From assembly GCF_002217655.1 (NCBI RefSeq), contig NZ_NEWK01000002.1:497164-561163 (forward strand): a stretch of 64,000 nucleotides of DNA, written 5' to 3'. Source of the DNA: Geobacillus thermocatenulatus. Its GTDB lineage: Bacteria; Bacillota; Bacilli; Bacillales; Anoxybacillaceae. The position numbers and the translations under genes were made by a program. Positions 17,639 through 26,020 of this stretch are shown here, one piece after another (within the stretch, counting starts at the first letter, position 1; each line of letters opens with the position of its first letter). Under the pieces are notes generated by a model that saw only the letters and a list, made by a program, of their open reading frames with translations, was not told where the DNA came from and made no database searches.

Positions 17639-18982
17639 TTATTTTGACTGACAAATCGCCTTGTAAAGAGCTCTAAAATAATTGCGCTCATTATCTTCAT
17701 TCAGTTGCACTTCTCCTTGATCGGTTTCCAAGAAAATAGCAGAACCTGAAAAAATTCCTCTCCCAATGCTTGTCTCTCCCCCGATTGCTAAATACCCCTT
17801 CAGCAAATCTTTCAAAGCGAGGAGCAACAACCCAATATCTTCGTCTTTTGCTTCCCGTATTTCAATGACTAACTGCGTCTCCCCTCCATAGACAGGCAGT
17901 TCATCAAATAATGCTCCGTCCGCAGCGCCTCCTGTGAAACGATCAATTTTCACTCTAGTGTTTTTTATCAACATTCCTTTGAACACCACTGTTTCATGAA
18001 AACGGATGCGGGACATTTTCGATTGTTTCTTCTGTTCATCAACATACCCAAACAAATCATTTATTTTCTCTCTAGCCAAATCAGAAAAAGCCGTTTTGCC
18101 ACTACTCTCGTACAGTTGTTCCATCATTTGTTGCATTCGGTGGCGAAATGCCCCCGCCCAAGATGTACCTGGAATAATCGGGATCCCATTGGAACATAAC
18201 TGGGCATAATCAACACTTTTTTCGGCAAAGTCTGTCGAATTCCGATAGTTCCGAATCATTAAGGAAGAAACATTTTGCAAAGGAACCTTTATCTTAATGG
18301 ATTGTTGCTCTTTCATCCCTAAGTCGACATTTCGATTTAGTTCATCCACACTGATGTTACCCGAAAATTCCCTCCAATCAAAATGAATCCATTGCTCAAC
18401 ATATGCGTGCTTTTTTTCTTTATCCATAAAATCAAGGCGCAATACTTCCACGTCACGCAGTTTTCCATAGCCAAATCCCCGCTGTTTCTTAGCACCGATT
18501 GCCATTTTTTCTTTTTGCATCGCATCCAAAAGAACAAACAACACCGTTTGAAGTTTCTCTGCATCGTCACATTCCCTTAAAACAAGCTCAAGCTTCAGAA
18601 GAAATTTTGTTCCTTTTTTCACAACTTCATAATCGAATTTTCCACGATCAATGGCTGTCTTTGTCTTATGATCAATTCGAACCCCATCACGAACTTCTAA
18701 ACAATTTTCTTCATCTACTATATGCGCATCCGAAACGAAAAGGCGACTTAATGTCGTTTGGCTGCTCTCTTCTACACTCTGTCCAAACATGGTTGCGATC
18801 ACTTCCCGACTTAACCCGGTAGAGACGAGATAATTTCGAAACACCCCTGCTAGAGTTGTTCCGGGAATGAACGCCTTCCCTTCGTGATTTTTCATAAAAT
18901 CAATGTCTGTCTGCTCATTTTGACCCGAACCGATCAAACAAGGAGACGTAAGTTCAAAGGTTCCTTTTACGAAAATGCGCAT
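17639..18982 (-). CDS. Tandem Cas7 (Csm3-like x2) backbone subunit
   Basis: This 447-residue protein has two Csm3/Cas7-type RAMP domains. Domain 1 (about residues 1-205) has the loop EQTDIDFMKNHEGKAFIPGT and the glycine loop KKQRGFGYGKL. Domain 2 has KSVDYAQLCSNGIPIIPGTS and GGETSIGRGIF. The Asp in each first loop is where Csm3 cuts target RNA, so two cleavage sites per protein are possible. This matches the Cas7-2x subunit of the fused III-D complex. The frame extends to 19024, but I favour the ATG at 18982 that begins MRIFVKGTFELTSP; ribosome site evidence is weak for every candidate. Confidence 0.82.
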   Translation of the reverse strand: MRIFVKGTFELTSPCLIGSGQNEQTDIDFMKNHEGKAFIPGTTLAGVFRNYLVSTGLSREVIATMFGQSVEESSQTTLSRLFVSDAHIVDEENCLEVRDGVRIDHKTKTAIDRGKFDYEVVKKGTKFLLKLELVLRECDDAEKLQTVLFVLLDAMQKEKMAIGAKKQRGFGYGKLRDVEVLRLDFMDKEKKHAYVEQWIHFDWREFSGNISVDELNRNVDLGMKEQQSIKIKVPLQNVSSLMIRNYRNSTDFAEKSVDYAQLCSNGIPIIPGTSWAGAFRHRMQQMMEQLYESSGKTAFSDLAREKINDLFGYVDEQKKQSKMSRIRFHETVVFKGMLIKNTRVKIDRFTGGAADGALFDELPVYGGETQLVIEIREAKDEDIGLLLLALKDLLKGYLAIGGETSIGRGIFSGSAIFLETDQGEVQLNEDNERNYFRALYKAICQSK

Positions 18983-18992
18983 AACAATTCGA

Positions 18993-21212
18993 TCATTCTT
19001 GTGTTTCATAGAGAGCATGTACACCTCTTTTTTGTCGATTCAGCCATTTGATATGTTGAAGGATCGTAAGAGTGAAATGTCTATATAAATCAAATGGTTG
19101 TGTCTCGATCCACTTTTTCAGATCGTCCGATGCGATTTTGGACATTTTCATGCTCCAATCTTCATGTAACAACACTTCACGTTTTACTTTCTCAACTTTG
19201 TTTTTTATTTGATCCCCTACCTCGTTTGTCGACTGTCCTATTTCCCGCATAAATGACGGCAAATCTTTTTCTTCATTTTTGACTCGTAAAATAAACTCTT
19301 CTACATCACTCGACACATTTAACATATGAATAAGTTTAAATATGAGCGAATTGCTCATGCTAACCAATGAAATTTCTTTTGCGATGACCTTTAGAGCCGA
19401 ATGTCTCAAGATTAAATAAACTTGTTCTTTTAAAATATGATCAATTATTGGCTGTATATACTGAGTTGCATACTTCTCCATTCTCTTTTGGATGTCTAGT
19501 TCATCATGAGACAGCCATACCCTATTTTGACCATGCCGATTGACGACAAGACGTCCAAATCCTTCATTTGTCCTTAATCCGTAACTCTCTTTCTCGATGT
19601 CTGATGTACAAAGCTTCTCTTCTCCTTCATATGTCATCACGATGACGCTGCCAGCATCGATGGCATCCACATGCTGTTTCGGCATTTTCCATTTACTATT
19701 AAATCCAGAAATTCTTTTCGTCCGAATAAAAGCTCGTTTATACGAAAAGGAAGGGTATCTTTTTGAAAGCATGTTCACCATGCTTCTCGGATCGGTTTTA
19801 ATGATTCCCTCATCCTCATCAAATAAAATCATGGGTGATGTCAATGTCACTACTACTTGATCACCTGGATACACATATTGGTTATGATTTATTACTTCGT
19901 CGAGGGATGAGAATTCCATTACCTTGATTTCCGCTTCTGCATATTGAGCTGTTTTTGAACGTCCGAGTCGAATGACAGGAGTCTCATGTATCATTCGTTT
20001 TAAATAGCTTAGACTCTTACTTTCTCCGATGATCAGACCTCGGAAGATTTGTCCTTTTTTGATTACCTCTATTTGATAAAATTGACCATCCTCATCGGTG
20101 GCGTGTCCAATTGTTCGATCTTGAGGTCGGCGATGGTGATAATACACTTCTGTATTCACCTTTATCAATTCCATCGTGCCATCTTCTAAGTATGCATAGC
20201 CATCCAGTTTTTTCGTTTGTATTTCTTCCTCTATCACTTTTTGATAATCGTCATCATTAGCCAAGTCGTAAATGTTTTCTCCATCTTTTTGCTGAACAAT
20301 CGACAGCGGCGTTGGATATGATCGTTGATTGTGTTTTGTAACTGGATAAGCATGCAAATACTTGACGGAGTCACTAAGAAACAGCTCGCGAAATCGTTCG
20401 TCTTGATGCGCTTCATCACCGTTCCGCTTTTGTTTTTTCAAATAAACGGAAGCTAAAGCACCAAGAATTTGCCCCCCCGTAATATGGGTTTGGCTCGTGG
20501 AAGAACTCCCTACTTCCATCGATACATATAACGGAGATTGTAACTTCAATTCGTAAGCCAGAACGCTATTTTCATCATTGGGACTAGAAGTCTTGTCAAC
20601 GTATTGGCTGGCCGTTGAAACCACTTCATCTCTTTCCAGACGGCAAACCACCTCTCCCCATCCTCTTGTTCGGTTTAATCCGATGCGCCGTACTAACTTG
20701 CAGCATGTTTCCAACAACTCTATACAATCACGATCCCATTCGTCAAAATGAACATCAAAGTAAAAGATCAGACCGGACTTAATCAGCCGAATTGTTCGCA
20801 ATGAATGATCTTTGACAGTATGGGATGTCGAATCAATGCTCGTTTGTGTGCGTGCTGTTGTAAAATAAGATTGAATGAGTAATGGATGGACATACTTCTT
20901 ATACGGGGACTCTATGATCCTCTGCAACTCGCAGATCATTTGTTCATAATGTTCCACATAACCGTTGCCAATCTTCATCATACTCTCTGTCACACCTGGC
21001 AAACCAAACAGTTTTTCAAAAGCAGCTTTTGGAATGCTCTCATCAAGCTCCATTAATTCAAGGGCTGCTTCTTTGAAACACCCTTTTATCCTCTTTGATG
21101 GAATAAAAGGGATTCCATATGAATCGAAATGGACATCGGCATCATAGATGCCCGCCAATCCCTCCCCTGAAGATGGACATAAATCAGAAAGAAGCTGCAT
21201 CTTGATTTTCAT
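18993..21212 (-). CDS. Csx10-like Cas7-Cas5-Cas11 fusion subunit
   Basis: This 739-residue protein appears to combine three parts. Residues about 1-190 are Csm3/Cas7-like (DADVHFDSYGIPFIPSKRIK, then GLNRTRGWGEVVC). The middle part, about 210-560, is Csx10/Cas5-like (THITGGQILGALASVYLK, GLRTNEGFGRLVV). The last 170 residues are helical and lack RAMP motifs, as expected of a Cas11 small subunit. This order equals the Cas7-5-11 protein reported from Synechocystis III-Dv. It overlaps the Cas10 stop by 29 bp, so translation is coupled. The assignment of the helical tail to Cas11 is inference from position and length. Confidence 0.75.
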   Translation of the reverse strand: MKIKMQLLSDLCPSSGEGLAGIYDADVHFDSYGIPFIPSKRIKGCFKEAALELMELDESIPKAAFEKLFGLPGVTESMMKIGNGYVEHYEQMICELQRIIESPYKKYVHPLLIQSYFTTARTQTSIDSTSHTVKDHSLRTIRLIKSGLIFYFDVHFDEWDRDCIELLETCCKLVRRIGLNRTRGWGEVVCRLERDEVVSTASQYVDKTSSPNDENSVLAYELKLQSPLYVSMEVGSSSTSQTHITGGQILGALASVYLKKQKRNGDEAHQDERFRELFLSDSVKYLHAYPVTKHNQRSYPTPLSIVQQKDGENIYDLANDDDYQKVIEEEIQTKKLDGYAYLEDGTMELIKVNTEVYYHHRRPQDRTIGHATDEDGQFYQIEVIKKGQIFRGLIIGESKSLSYLKRMIHETPVIRLGRSKTAQYAEAEIKVMEFSSLDEVINHNQYVYPGDQVVVTLTSPMILFDEDEGIIKTDPRSMVNMLSKRYPSFSYKRAFIRTKRISGFNSKWKMPKQHVDAIDAGSVIVMTYEGEEKLCTSDIEKESYGLRTNEGFGRLVVNRHGQNRVWLSHDELDIQKRMEKYATQYIQPIIDHILKEQVYLILRHSALKVIAKEISLVSMSNSLIFKLIHMLNVSSDVEEFILRVKNEEKDLPSFMREIGQSTNEVGDQIKNKVEKVKREVLLHEDWSMKMSKIASDDLKKWIETQPFDLYRHFTLTILQHIKWLNRQKRGVHALYETQE

Positions 21213-22779
21213 CTTCCCGATTTTCCTCCTCTAAATCAATAAAAAAATCAAGCATCTCTAACACATCGTAATAGGGGGTTCGGCCATAGCTGTCAAAAAC
21301 GGTTCGAATTGGTGATGTGGGCAACACCAACCCTTTGCTTGCTGCTTCCTTAAGAAAGATTTCGGTTTCCACTTTTCCTAGCATCAGAGCTTCTTCAAGC
21401 TGCTTCATCTTATTTCTAGGCCACTTTTCGTCCCCTGACGTAAATGATTGATGCATACGGATGAAATGCCGAAAGTCATAGTCGCTGTCCGTTACACCTT
21501 CTTTGTTTACAAGCCAAGGCCGCCATATCAAATTGTATTCTTTGCGATAATCGATGGAACTCACTGTTGGAATTTGATAATATTTTTTTCTCGTCTCATA
21601 TAAATCATTTGTGATGCCACTGGAGACAATATGGAAATCAATCCAACTTCCAACAGGGTCGCCATCTTCTTTCGCCTTCTTCTTCGCTGACTGGCAGCAC
21701 TGTTCCGCTATTTGATAAGCGCGATAAAACGGAAAATGGCTTTTGGCAATCACAACCCCTGCACATGCAGAAACGGTATTGCCTTCGATTAAACTTTTTT
21801 CAGACAGTTTTTTCAGAAACATGTAACTGACATATAAAGCCAACCTTCCGTCACAAACGAATGTTACATCATCCCCATCGAGCACAATATCACGAATAGG
21901 CAGACAATATTGCTCTTCCTTTTTCTTCAGTTGAATTGTACCGATTCTTCCATCTCGGAAGTTGCTTTTTAATACTTCAACAACCTCTATAAATGTCTTT
22001 TTATAGATCTCATCTATTTTGGCGGCAATATTCCGCATTTTTTTAACTGCATGCTCATAACTCTTCTCTCCTTCAAGAAGATCTTTTAACATTCTTCCAA
22101 ATGAATTGCCATCTATATGTACAATCCCTATATGGCTTTCTCCTTCTTCTCTACCTAAGTCATCGAATTCAAGCGGGATTTGAAACTCATCAACTGGCAA
22201 TACACTTTTCTTTTGGAGAAAAGCCTCTCTCTTACGCAGATTTTCCACTGTCACAAAACCATACTTAGGATGATGATGTGTAATAGGGTGGAACGTGGAA
22301 TCGTCCAATTGCGTAATCGAGATCCCTCCCATCTTAGCAGGAGGAATCATTTCACTTTTCTTTCTCAATAAGGCGGCTGTGACTGTTTTGCGATCTTGAT
22401 TGAAATTTTTCCCTTCAACCACCTCATGAACCACTGTAAACGTTAAAGAAGGGGCTTTTTCCAATAACATGAGAGAAAAGCGTCTTGTAACCCTTTTGGC
22501 GTCCTCTTTCTCCCTAAACGCAACCAGCGCATTCCCCCCTCCAACGTATATAATTTCACAACGAATTCTGTCATCGTTCAAAAACGAAAAATCAGCAGCT
22601 TGTTTCCAATCAACAACATATTGCCCCTGTGGGATTTGTTCGCGAATGGAATCCAACAAAAACTCTGATAACGATTGTTCAACTAACGTTGAAGCTCCAA
22701 CAATCTCTTGTAAACGGTTGGATTGGAACACATACTTTTGAATTCCGTTAATATCAAACATAGACAAAACGAAAGACAA
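21184..22779 (-). CDS. Cas10-like protein without HD domain
   Basis: This 531-residue Cas10/Cmr2-type protein begins directly with a palm domain (DINGIQKYVFQSNRLQEIVG), so the usual N-terminal HD nuclease is absent. The second palm has HIDGNSFGRML near residue 221, the nucleotide-cyclase motif as DGDD (301-304) rather than GGDD, and the typical following helix AKSHFPFYRAYQIAEQC. It should be the large subunit and may make cyclic oligoadenylates from ATP on target binding. Both metal-binding Asp residues of the motif are kept. The TTG at 22779 has GAGGAG upstream; an ATG at 22761 is possible. It is followed by the fused Cas7-5-11 gene with overlap. Confidence 0.8.
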   Translation of the reverse strand: MSFVLSMFDINGIQKYVFQSNRLQEIVGASTLVEQSLSEFLLDSIREQIPQGQYVVDWKQAADFSFLNDDRIRCEIIYVGGGNALVAFREKEDAKRVTRRFSLMLLEKAPSLTFTVVHEVVEGKNFNQDRKTVTAALLRKKSEMIPPAKMGGISITQLDDSTFHPITHHHPKYGFVTVENLRKREAFLQKKSVLPVDEFQIPLEFDDLGREEGESHIGIVHIDGNSFGRMLKDLLEGEKSYEHAVKKMRNIAAKIDEIYKKTFIEVVEVLKSNFRDGRIGTIQLKKKEEQYCLPIRDIVLDGDDVTFVCDGRLALYVSYMFLKKLSEKSLIEGNTVSACAGVVIAKSHFPFYRAYQIAEQCCQSAKKKAKEDGDPVGSWIDFHIVSSGITNDLYETRKKYYQIPTVSSIDYRKEYNLIWRPWLVNKEGVTDSDYDFRHFIRMHQSFTSGDEKWPRNKMKQLEEALMLGKVETEIFLKEAASKGLVLPTSPIRTVFDSYGRTPYYDVLEMLDFFIDLEEENREDENQDAASF

Positions 22780-22810
22780 TGTTCATCATCTCCTCGATGT
22801 TCCTATCTTA

Positions 22811-24085
22811 TCACGAACAAAAAATATCTTTTAGTTTTTGAGTTAATGTTTCAAAGTCCTTTAATTCTTCCCTGCCGATCAAAGACACTTTCTTTTCGTA
22901 CTGCGCATTAAACGAAGCTAGGTCTTTTTCCAAATTATCGTTGCAAGACTCACTGCCTTCCATCCCCTTGCCTTTAGAGGGGAGCATGCTTACCATGACA
23001 ACTTTCGCATGACTTCCTCCTAGTTGTTCTGCACGATAGAGCGCTTCAAAGGCTTTTCCTTTCACGGTTTTTATCTTAGAGGAAGTCGTGCAGGAAAACA
23101 AATACATTTGATACCCCTTCATCGCTACAATGTCAAGCTCACAAGGACGACGCTCGTATCTTGCTTCGATCCCTTGGCGCACTTCTGATAAACTCACGTC
23201 GCTCTTGATTTTCTCGATGGCATAAATCACATATTCTTCTAGCCATTTTCCGTGAAGAAATTCAACAGTTTCTCTGAATGATTTTACCGATTTAGATGCC
23301 TGAGACCAATGAATCGGAAAAACATCTTTTAACTCTTTCCGGACATTCTCATAATCCGCGCGTTTTTTCTCAATATCTTCTCGTCTCAAATCTTTTTTTT
23401 CACTCACCTTTTTCAGCTTATTCAAGCTGTCGCGCCAGCTACTATATGATGAATCGTTAATAATATCGATTATTCTGTTGGCAAATCGAATAATATCTAC
23501 CTGCTCAAACGTCATCTGACTTTTCCCTTGTTGTGATATTTGCATATTATGAAGCTCGAAAAGATCTTTAATGGTAAGATGGATGTAGTCTCTCAAATCC
23601 TTTCCGTCCGAAAAAGGAAACACCTTTCTTCCTACTGTAATTTGCGCATAATCGGGATGCAAATCGCTATAGATTGTTCGAATGTTTCTCTCTCTTGCAA
23701 ATTCCTCAACAGCCAAAAAGCTAAAAACAGACATCGGTTTGGTTCCGCCCGTATAAAATAAATGAATGCTGTTGATACCACAACTATCTTCCAATTTAGA
23801 AAGTTCATTCGTCAATTTGCTCATCACTTCGTCCCTGTCCCGTTCTCCGCCTCCTAAATCAATGCCAATGATCCTATTTAAAACGCCGATTTTATTTTTT
23901 AAGTTTGTAAAAACGTGTTTTGTATTTTTAGTATGAACAAAAAGAAGGCGGTCGGGCTTAGGCAATTCGTCTACGTCATTCCGATTTTCTTGCATTAAAT
24001 ACTGAGTTGTGACATAAATAGGGAGTGGGTTAGAACCAATTGTGCAAATCAATACATTCAGTTTCGATTTTCCAAAAGTAGACAT
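22811..24085 (-). CDS. CARF-domain PD-(D/E)xK-type effector, Can2/Card1-like
   Basis: This 424-residue protein has an N-terminal CARF sensor (VLICTIGSNPLPIYVTTQYL near the start, YTGGTKPMS at 111-119) and a C-terminal restriction-endonuclease fold with CELDIVAMKGYQMYLFSC at about 315-332. It resembles Can2/Card1 (DUF1887) nucleases that are switched on by cyclic tetra-adenylate from Cas10. In relatives the active site ends in ECK or SCK; here it reads SCTTSSK, so the usual Lys is displaced or lost. The ATG at 24085 has GGAGGTG upstream. It is the first gene of the operon, 31 bp before Cas10, which fits an ancillary effector. Confidence 0.82.
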   Translation of the reverse strand: MSTFGKSKLNVLICTIGSNPLPIYVTTQYLMQENRNDVDELPKPDRLLFVHTKNTKHVFTNLKNKIGVLNRIIGIDLGGGERDRDEVMSKLTNELSKLEDSCGINSIHLFYTGGTKPMSVFSFLAVEEFARERNIRTIYSDLHPDYAQITVGRKVFPFSDGKDLRDYIHLTIKDLFELHNMQISQQGKSQMTFEQVDIIRFANRIIDIINDSSYSSWRDSLNKLKKVSEKKDLRREDIEKKRADYENVRKELKDVFPIHWSQASKSVKSFRETVEFLHGKWLEEYVIYAIEKIKSDVSLSEVRQGIEARYERRPCELDIVAMKGYQMYLFSCTTSSKIKTVKGKAFEALYRAEQLGGSHAKVVMVSMLPSKGKGMEGSESCNDNLEKDLASFNAQYEKKVSLIGREELKDFETLTQKLKDIFCS

Positions 24086-24143
24086 ACAAATACACCTCCA
24101 TTTGATGATATGAAGATACAATTCAAGTGTCTTCTTTTGCTTG

Positions 24144-24281
24144 TCAAGCACATGTTGTATCGATCATATGGGTGTTTTTGCCCTCCAGCTTTGGCTTCAC
24201 ATTGCCGTCTGTGTCCACTTGATGGTCAATCGACTCAAATGTCCGCGCAACATCCGATGTACGTTTTGGATCAATGACAAT
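24144..24281 (-). pseudogene. Phage terminase large subunit, C-terminal fragment
   Basis: The minus strand encodes IVIDPKRTSDVARTFESIDH and QVDTDGNVKPKLEGKNTHMID, matching the end of phage terminase large subunits (DPKRTP ... D.DGN ... KLEDK.NH.IDA). It has no start of its own and lies in the same frame directly after the TAG of the NYN gene. It is a relic of prophage DNA inside the island. Confidence 0.6.
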
Positions 24282-24899
24282 CTATTGATTTTGCTCATCC
24301 ACAATTAATTTTGTAATTTTGCTAAAATCGAGACTTTCATCAGCTCTTCGTTTTCCTTTTATAAAAGTCACATTGTAATAAAAGTCTTCAAGCGGAATAA
24401 ATAAACCATTGTCTTCAGCAAATCCCTTTAGATCTTTATGTGTTCCATGTTCCCACGATATTACCTCCACATTAAAACCCATATTCTTGATTAGTTCCAA
24501 ATCATTTAAGAATCCTTGACCCAACTTCTTCCCAGCTCCATCACCTGTCAACACAACAAATGTATGATCATGTCCATTATTTTTTGCAGCTTCTCTAAAC
24601 ATCGAGACTTGAAGTGTTTGGTCAACCCCCACTTCTTTATTTGAAGCTGAACGTTCAAGTAACTCTAACGTAACGCCTAACCGTCGAACGTGATCCCACA
24701 AATTAGAATTTGGAGGGGGAATACTTCCTACAACATAAGCACTGCCAATCGGACGATTCCTATGTGCCAACAAAAATAGGTTCTTAAAATAGCTTCTAAA
24801 TAATTTTTGATCTTCCCCTGGTTCAAACTCCTTCATGACATGGTTGCGACCAACAATATGAATATTACTATTATCCCAAAAAATATGTACCTTGCACAT
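24282..24899 (-). CDS. NYN-domain protein (predicted RNase)
   Basis: This 205-residue NYN/LabA-like protein is of the PIN-like nuclease superfamily. It has the first acidic motif FWDNSNIHI near the N-terminus, a middle KEVGVDQTLQVSMF and LTGDGAGKKLG for the third acidic site. Such proteins are predicted metal-dependent RNases, sometimes in defence loci, but the target is unknown. The ATG at 24899 follows AAGGAGG. It lies upstream of the CARF gene with about 200 bp of non-coding DNA and a terminase fragment between, so it may be a separate cargo gene. The last few residues before the TAG may come from the fused terminase remnant. Confidence 0.75.
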   Translation of the reverse strand: MCKVHIFWDNSNIHIVGRNHVMKEFEPGEDQKLFRSYFKNLFLLAHRNRPIGSAYVVGSIPPPNSNLWDHVRRLGVTLELLERSASNKEVGVDQTLQVSMFREAAKNNGHDHTFVVLTGDGAGKKLGQGFLNDLELIKNMGFNVEVISWEHGTHKDLKGFAEDNGLFIPLEDFYYNVTFIKGKRRADESLDFSKITKLIVDEQNQ

Positions 24900-25078
24900 A
24901 ACATTCCTCCTTCCCCCTACTCACTTCGACAAAAGGAGGAATTTTCCTACATCGTTTTTTCGTCAAATTGCGACATTCGCAATATTTGTTGATTGATCAA
25001 GTTTTCTTGGCAGTTTGAACGCGTCTGTATCACGGATTCAGGTATTTTATATCGTGCAAAATTGCATCAATCCATGCA

Positions 25079-25107
25079 CAAAGGCGGAGCGATCCGCCTT
25101 CTTTTAA
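25079..25107. terminator. Hairpin, possible bidirectional terminator
   Basis: AAGGCGGA-GCGA-TCCGCCTT followed by CTTTT on the plus strand. No plus-strand gene lies directly upstream, so its use is unclear. The rest of 24900-25118 contains no gene. Confidence 0.5.
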
Positions 25108-25118
25108 ACAATTCCCTC

Positions 25119-25149
25119 TTGAACCTCCAGTTGCGTTAGGGTGTATGAT
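25119..25149 (+). promoter_or_regulatory. MerR-type promoter with 19-bp spacer
   Basis: TTGAAC and TATGAT are separated by 19 bp, longer than the 17 bp of normal sigma-A promoters. A partial dyad ACCTCC...AGGGT lies in the spacer. This is the typical form of promoters twisted open by a MerR-family activator, here probably its own product. Confidence 0.6.
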
Positions 25150-25189
25150 AAGGGAGAGACTAGCAAAAGAAAGAAGGAGGACAACTGTC

Positions 25190-26020
25190 ATGGAGACGTA
25201 TTCGATCGGCGAAATCACCAAAAAGACAGGTGTATCCATCCGGACATTGCGGTATTATGATGAAATTGGACTGCTGCAGCCAACGAAAGATCCGTCATCA
25301 AGACATCGAATCTATACGGAAGAGGACATTCTTCAATTGCACAAAATTATGAGTTTGAAGTTTATTGGGCTTAGCTTGGAAGAGATTCGACAATATATTC
25401 ACCAACCAACATACGACCTTACCTTAAAAGAAACGTTGATGCTAGAAAAAAACATGCTAGAACAGAAACGAAGACAGTTAGAAAGATCCATTCAAGCCAT
25501 TGAATATGCCATCACCCTTTTAGAGGAAGAAGGAGAAATTGACAGCCTTCTCTTGATGAGCTTAATCCGCAGCATTCAAACAGAAGATGATCAAAAACGA
25601 TTGATGACACAATACCTAGACCAAGAAACGGTTGATGCCATCTTCCATAATGAAGAACTCAAGCAAAAAGAGAACGAAATGATCAAATCCTATGCCCAAT
25701 TCGTCAAACAAGTTCACGAACTGTACGGACTCCCCACCGACCACCCTGACGTACAGCACATGATTGAAACGTTCCTGCGCTCTACTTTTGGTCTTTTGAG
25801 CTTGGAGACCGTTGAAAAGATTACCGAGCTACTTAACCAGAACCAATGGGATTCTTTTGAGTGGAATGAAGAATGGGATGTCCTTAGTCCCCTCCCCTTT
25901 TCCAAAGAAGAGAAGCAGTGGCTTGAACAAGCGATGGATGACTACATGCAACGTCTTGAGCACATGGGTATAGATATGAAGGAATCAAAGGAAGGAGAGA
26001 ACAGTGGATATGAAAAATAG
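25190..26020 (+). CDS. MerR-family regulator, TipA/drug-sensor type
   Basis: This 276-residue regulator has an N-terminal MerR helix-turn-helix (YSIGEITKKTGVSIRTLRYY), a long coiled-coil dimer helix and a C-terminal region resembling TipAS-like ligand domains (residues about 140-260). It is preceded by AAGGAGG at nine bases and by a 19-bp-spacer promoter. Its 3' end overlaps the ABC transporter start by 17 bp, so the two form one operon. It probably senses a toxic compound and induces efflux; the ligand is unknown. Confidence 0.85.
   Translation: METYSIGEITKKTGVSIRTLRYYDEIGLLQPTKDPSSRHRIYTEEDILQLHKIMSLKFIGLSLEEIRQYIHQPTYDLTLKETLMLEKNMLEQKRRQLERSIQAIEYAITLLEEEGEIDSLLLMSLIRSIQTEDDQKRLMTQYLDQETVDAIFHNEELKQKENEMIKSYAQFVKQVHELYGLPTDHPDVQHMIETFLRSTFGLLSLETVEKITELLNQNQWDSFEWNEEWDVLSPLPFSKEEKQWLEQAMDDYMQRLEHMGIDMKESKEGENSGYEK

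Noticed and set aside
15312-25118. CRISPR array near the III-D-like operon
   Set aside because: I looked for regularly spaced 28-37 bp repeats on both sides and inside; none is present. The operon seems array-less in this window.
24900-25118. Possible att site or small RNA upstream of the NYN gene
   Set aside because: Only one GC-rich hairpin and AT-rich DNA are visible; no tRNA-like or conserved RNA pattern.
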